64,000 nucleotides of DNA. Origin: Hydractinia symbiolongicarpus. Lineage: Eukaryota; Cnidaria; Hydrozoa; Anthoathecata; Hydractiniidae. The notes under the pieces were generated by a model that saw only the letters and a list, made by a program, of their open reading frames with translations, made no database searches and had not been told where the DNA came from. The stretch lies in the NCBI RefSeq assembly GCF_029227915.1, contig NC_079884.1, positions 19,530,001-19,594,000 of the forward strand, read 5' to 3'. This document shows, piece after piece, positions 62,250-64,000 of this stretch. Both the position numbers and the translations under genes were made by a program. Position 1 is the stretch's first letter; each line of letters starts with the position of its first letter.

Positions 62250-64000
62250 TAAGTGATTTTTAAGGTTTGCAAACTGTTTCTGCTATGACGGGGTAGCAAC
62301 GAGTTTTAAACTGTGTTTTTTATATCAGCTAAAGTTGTGAAAAGTTATTTTTTGAAACAAATATTACAACAGAAACACCATAAAGTTTCACTCGATGTTT
62401 TCGATTTACACGATTTATGACATGCTATATACCTGTACTAAAGCGCTCCACCTAAACGTGTGGCACAGTTTGCGGTTCTTATTAATTGCTCTGCCGGACA
62501 TTCAACACTGGGTAAACCAGTTACTTGTGGCTTAACCTATTGGTCTAAAAAATTTCTTATGCAAAAGTTAGGGCTGATTAACTTTTATTGTTCTGTCTAT
62601 GCAGTTTCAAAGTTGTAAAACGTGCATGACCAAATTAACATTGCGTTGTCTATTTCGTTAAAAAAGTTATCTCCGCCATTTCAATGAAATTGATAAAAAC
62701 CAAATTGATAATGATGTCCATTCTATTACCACCTTTCGATTGAAATTATCAAATCGAATTGTAATAAAAAGAAGATTGTGTTTATATTTGCTAAATATAA
62801 ACTCTTAACATGTTTTGTGAATTTACGTTTTTATAAGAACGTCTAAATTTTAGCCTAAGCTGGATGTGCTTATTTTTTGCCAAAATTGTTCTTAATATGT
62901 TCTTGCTAAACAATCTTTAAAGACATAAGAAAGTGTCAAATTTTGGTTTAACGTGTCATGAAACTAACACGGTTTTTCAAAATTAGCGTTAATAAATAAT
63001 ACAATTTTTTTTACTGTTAATTTCATAAACAATACAATTTTTTTCCCATCAGTCGATAGCTCAACACAACGGTGTTTTTTTTTCAGCCATCTTTTTTAAA
63101 AAAGCTTTTTTATTATCTTCTTACTCTGATCAAAGTGGAAAATTAACTGAAAGCACCTTTTCTTCCAAGATTTTTAAACTTTTAACATTGTCTTTCAAAA
63201 CAACAAAAACTTTTATTTCAATTTCCAAAATGCCTTGTAAGAGAGGAGGCCGCATCACTATCTAAACTTGGATCGTGACGTAACAACCATTGAAGTTGAT
63301 CTTTGCTTGTTAACTTCAAAACCAGAACATGCGAAACTCATAAAAAGCATTTCCAAACTGAAAAAGTTCGTAACATCATCACTACTGGTTAGAGGCTGCT
63401 GGGATAACAGAAACATTAAAAAGCACCAGAGAAGCAAAAAGCCAGATCAACATGGACCCATTTTTGTAAAATTACAAACGAAAAAAGGTTACTTATTGTT
63501 AAAAAAATTTTTCTCTTCCTTCTCAAATTCGGGTTAATTAAATGCATTTTTAAAAACAACCTTTTTTTTAAAAATTTTTTGAAAAAGGCATATAAGCGGT
63601 GATCATAATCAGAATCCATTAAATTGAACGTAGACATCCAGCACTTAAAATAATGGCTGGTCAATGGTCGATAACCACCAAAATTTGTCATTTGACTGTC
63701 AGGATACAAAACAAACAGGGAAATTGACCAGCAACTAATTGTGTCTCGCACAAGCGAAAATACGCTCCCGAAATCCATACATCGAAAATAAGACATGGTC
63801 TAACAAGAGTTTTAGCTATATAGCAAGACATAATGTCTATAACCACCAAAACTTAAATGGAATAAACAATCAACATTTACATCGAGCTTCAACTGGATTA
63901 TTTAAAACAGTTACACATCACTGGGTAAATTAAATTTTTAAAAAAAGGCAATTTTTTTTCACTAATATATCATTTTTCTCCCCAGTGGTTTAATTAAAGA
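62250..64000. other. no gene recognised
   Basis: A+T-rich, probably still eIF3g intron. One 89-codon open frame without ATG at 63268-63537 has no recognisable family and no clear splice borders. Confidence 0.5.

Noticed and set aside
63268-63537. 89-codon frame as a host exon or eIF3g RRM
   Set aside because: No ATG, no convincing splice borders, and no RNP motifs.

Overview
This is A+T-rich eukaryotic DNA from an animal genome, most likely a cnidarian (possibly a hydrozoan). The reasons are spliced host genes with GT-AG introns, a recognisable eIF3 subunit G gene, and a repeat load of Polinton/Maverick, CR1/jockey-like LINE, Penelope-like, DIRS-like, hAT-like and MULE-like elements. No species can be named from sequence alone. 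Bacterial features (operons, Shine-Dalgarno sites, CRISPR) are absent.

Layout. 1-6.86 kb: intergenic DNA with a ~128-bp tandem array, a ~145-bp fold-back element and a patch of AGACGTCT palindromes. 6.87-27.5 kb: a minus-strand LINE split by a 17.9-kb Polinton (Polinton-1, 9108-26993, TIRs of about 300 bp, 5-bp target duplication CCCTT). Polinton-1 carries a 27-residue ankyrin-like repeat gene, a possible OB-fold protein, a SAP/Rho-N-like protein, a membrane protein, a probable minor capsid protein, a 392-aa tail-anchored protein, a coiled-coil membrane protein, a truncated major capsid protein, a DDE integrase, duplicated BRO-N genes, an A32-like ATPase, an HNH protein and a protein-primed family B polymerase. 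Several genes are broken, so the copy looks defective, although the integrase reads intact. 27.7-29.4 kb: a three-exon host gene on the minus strand. 29.7-32.5 kb: a 2.8-kb element with a 9-bp target duplication (MULE-like) holding a spliced CaRF-like/PHD gene with in-frame stops. It lies between the host gene above and a plus-strand first exon at 32591. 33.0-34.2 kb: a Penelope-like RT/GIY-YIG fragment. 35.3-35.6 kb: a tRNA-derived SINE. 35.9-41.6 kb: a DIRS-like tyrosine-recombinase retroelement split by a hAT-like element.

42.0-55.95 kb is a nest. A LINE copy with the 5' inversion expected of twin priming was hit by a DNA transposon (TA duplication, 27-bp TIR). That transposon was hit by a second, heavily decayed Polinton (Polinton-2), whose left TIR then received a LINE 3' fragment and a 955-bp mariner-like MITE. 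Polinton-2 also holds three nearly perfect 1091-bp tandem copies. 58.06-60.31 kb: five or six exons of eIF3g, with the RRM exons lying beyond the window. 61.8-62.25 kb: a Harbinger-like MITE.

The most interesting signal comes from comparing the two Polintons. They share a four-gene block in the same order and orientation (membrane protein, probable minor capsid, 392-aa protein, coiled-coil membrane protein), including a divergent promoter built as a near-perfect palindrome with a start codon at each end. Their DNA polymerases, however, are of different types. Most genes in both elements start immediately downstream of a TATAATAAA-like box, and in Polinton-1 the TIR itself supplies the promoter and first codons of the two outermost genes.
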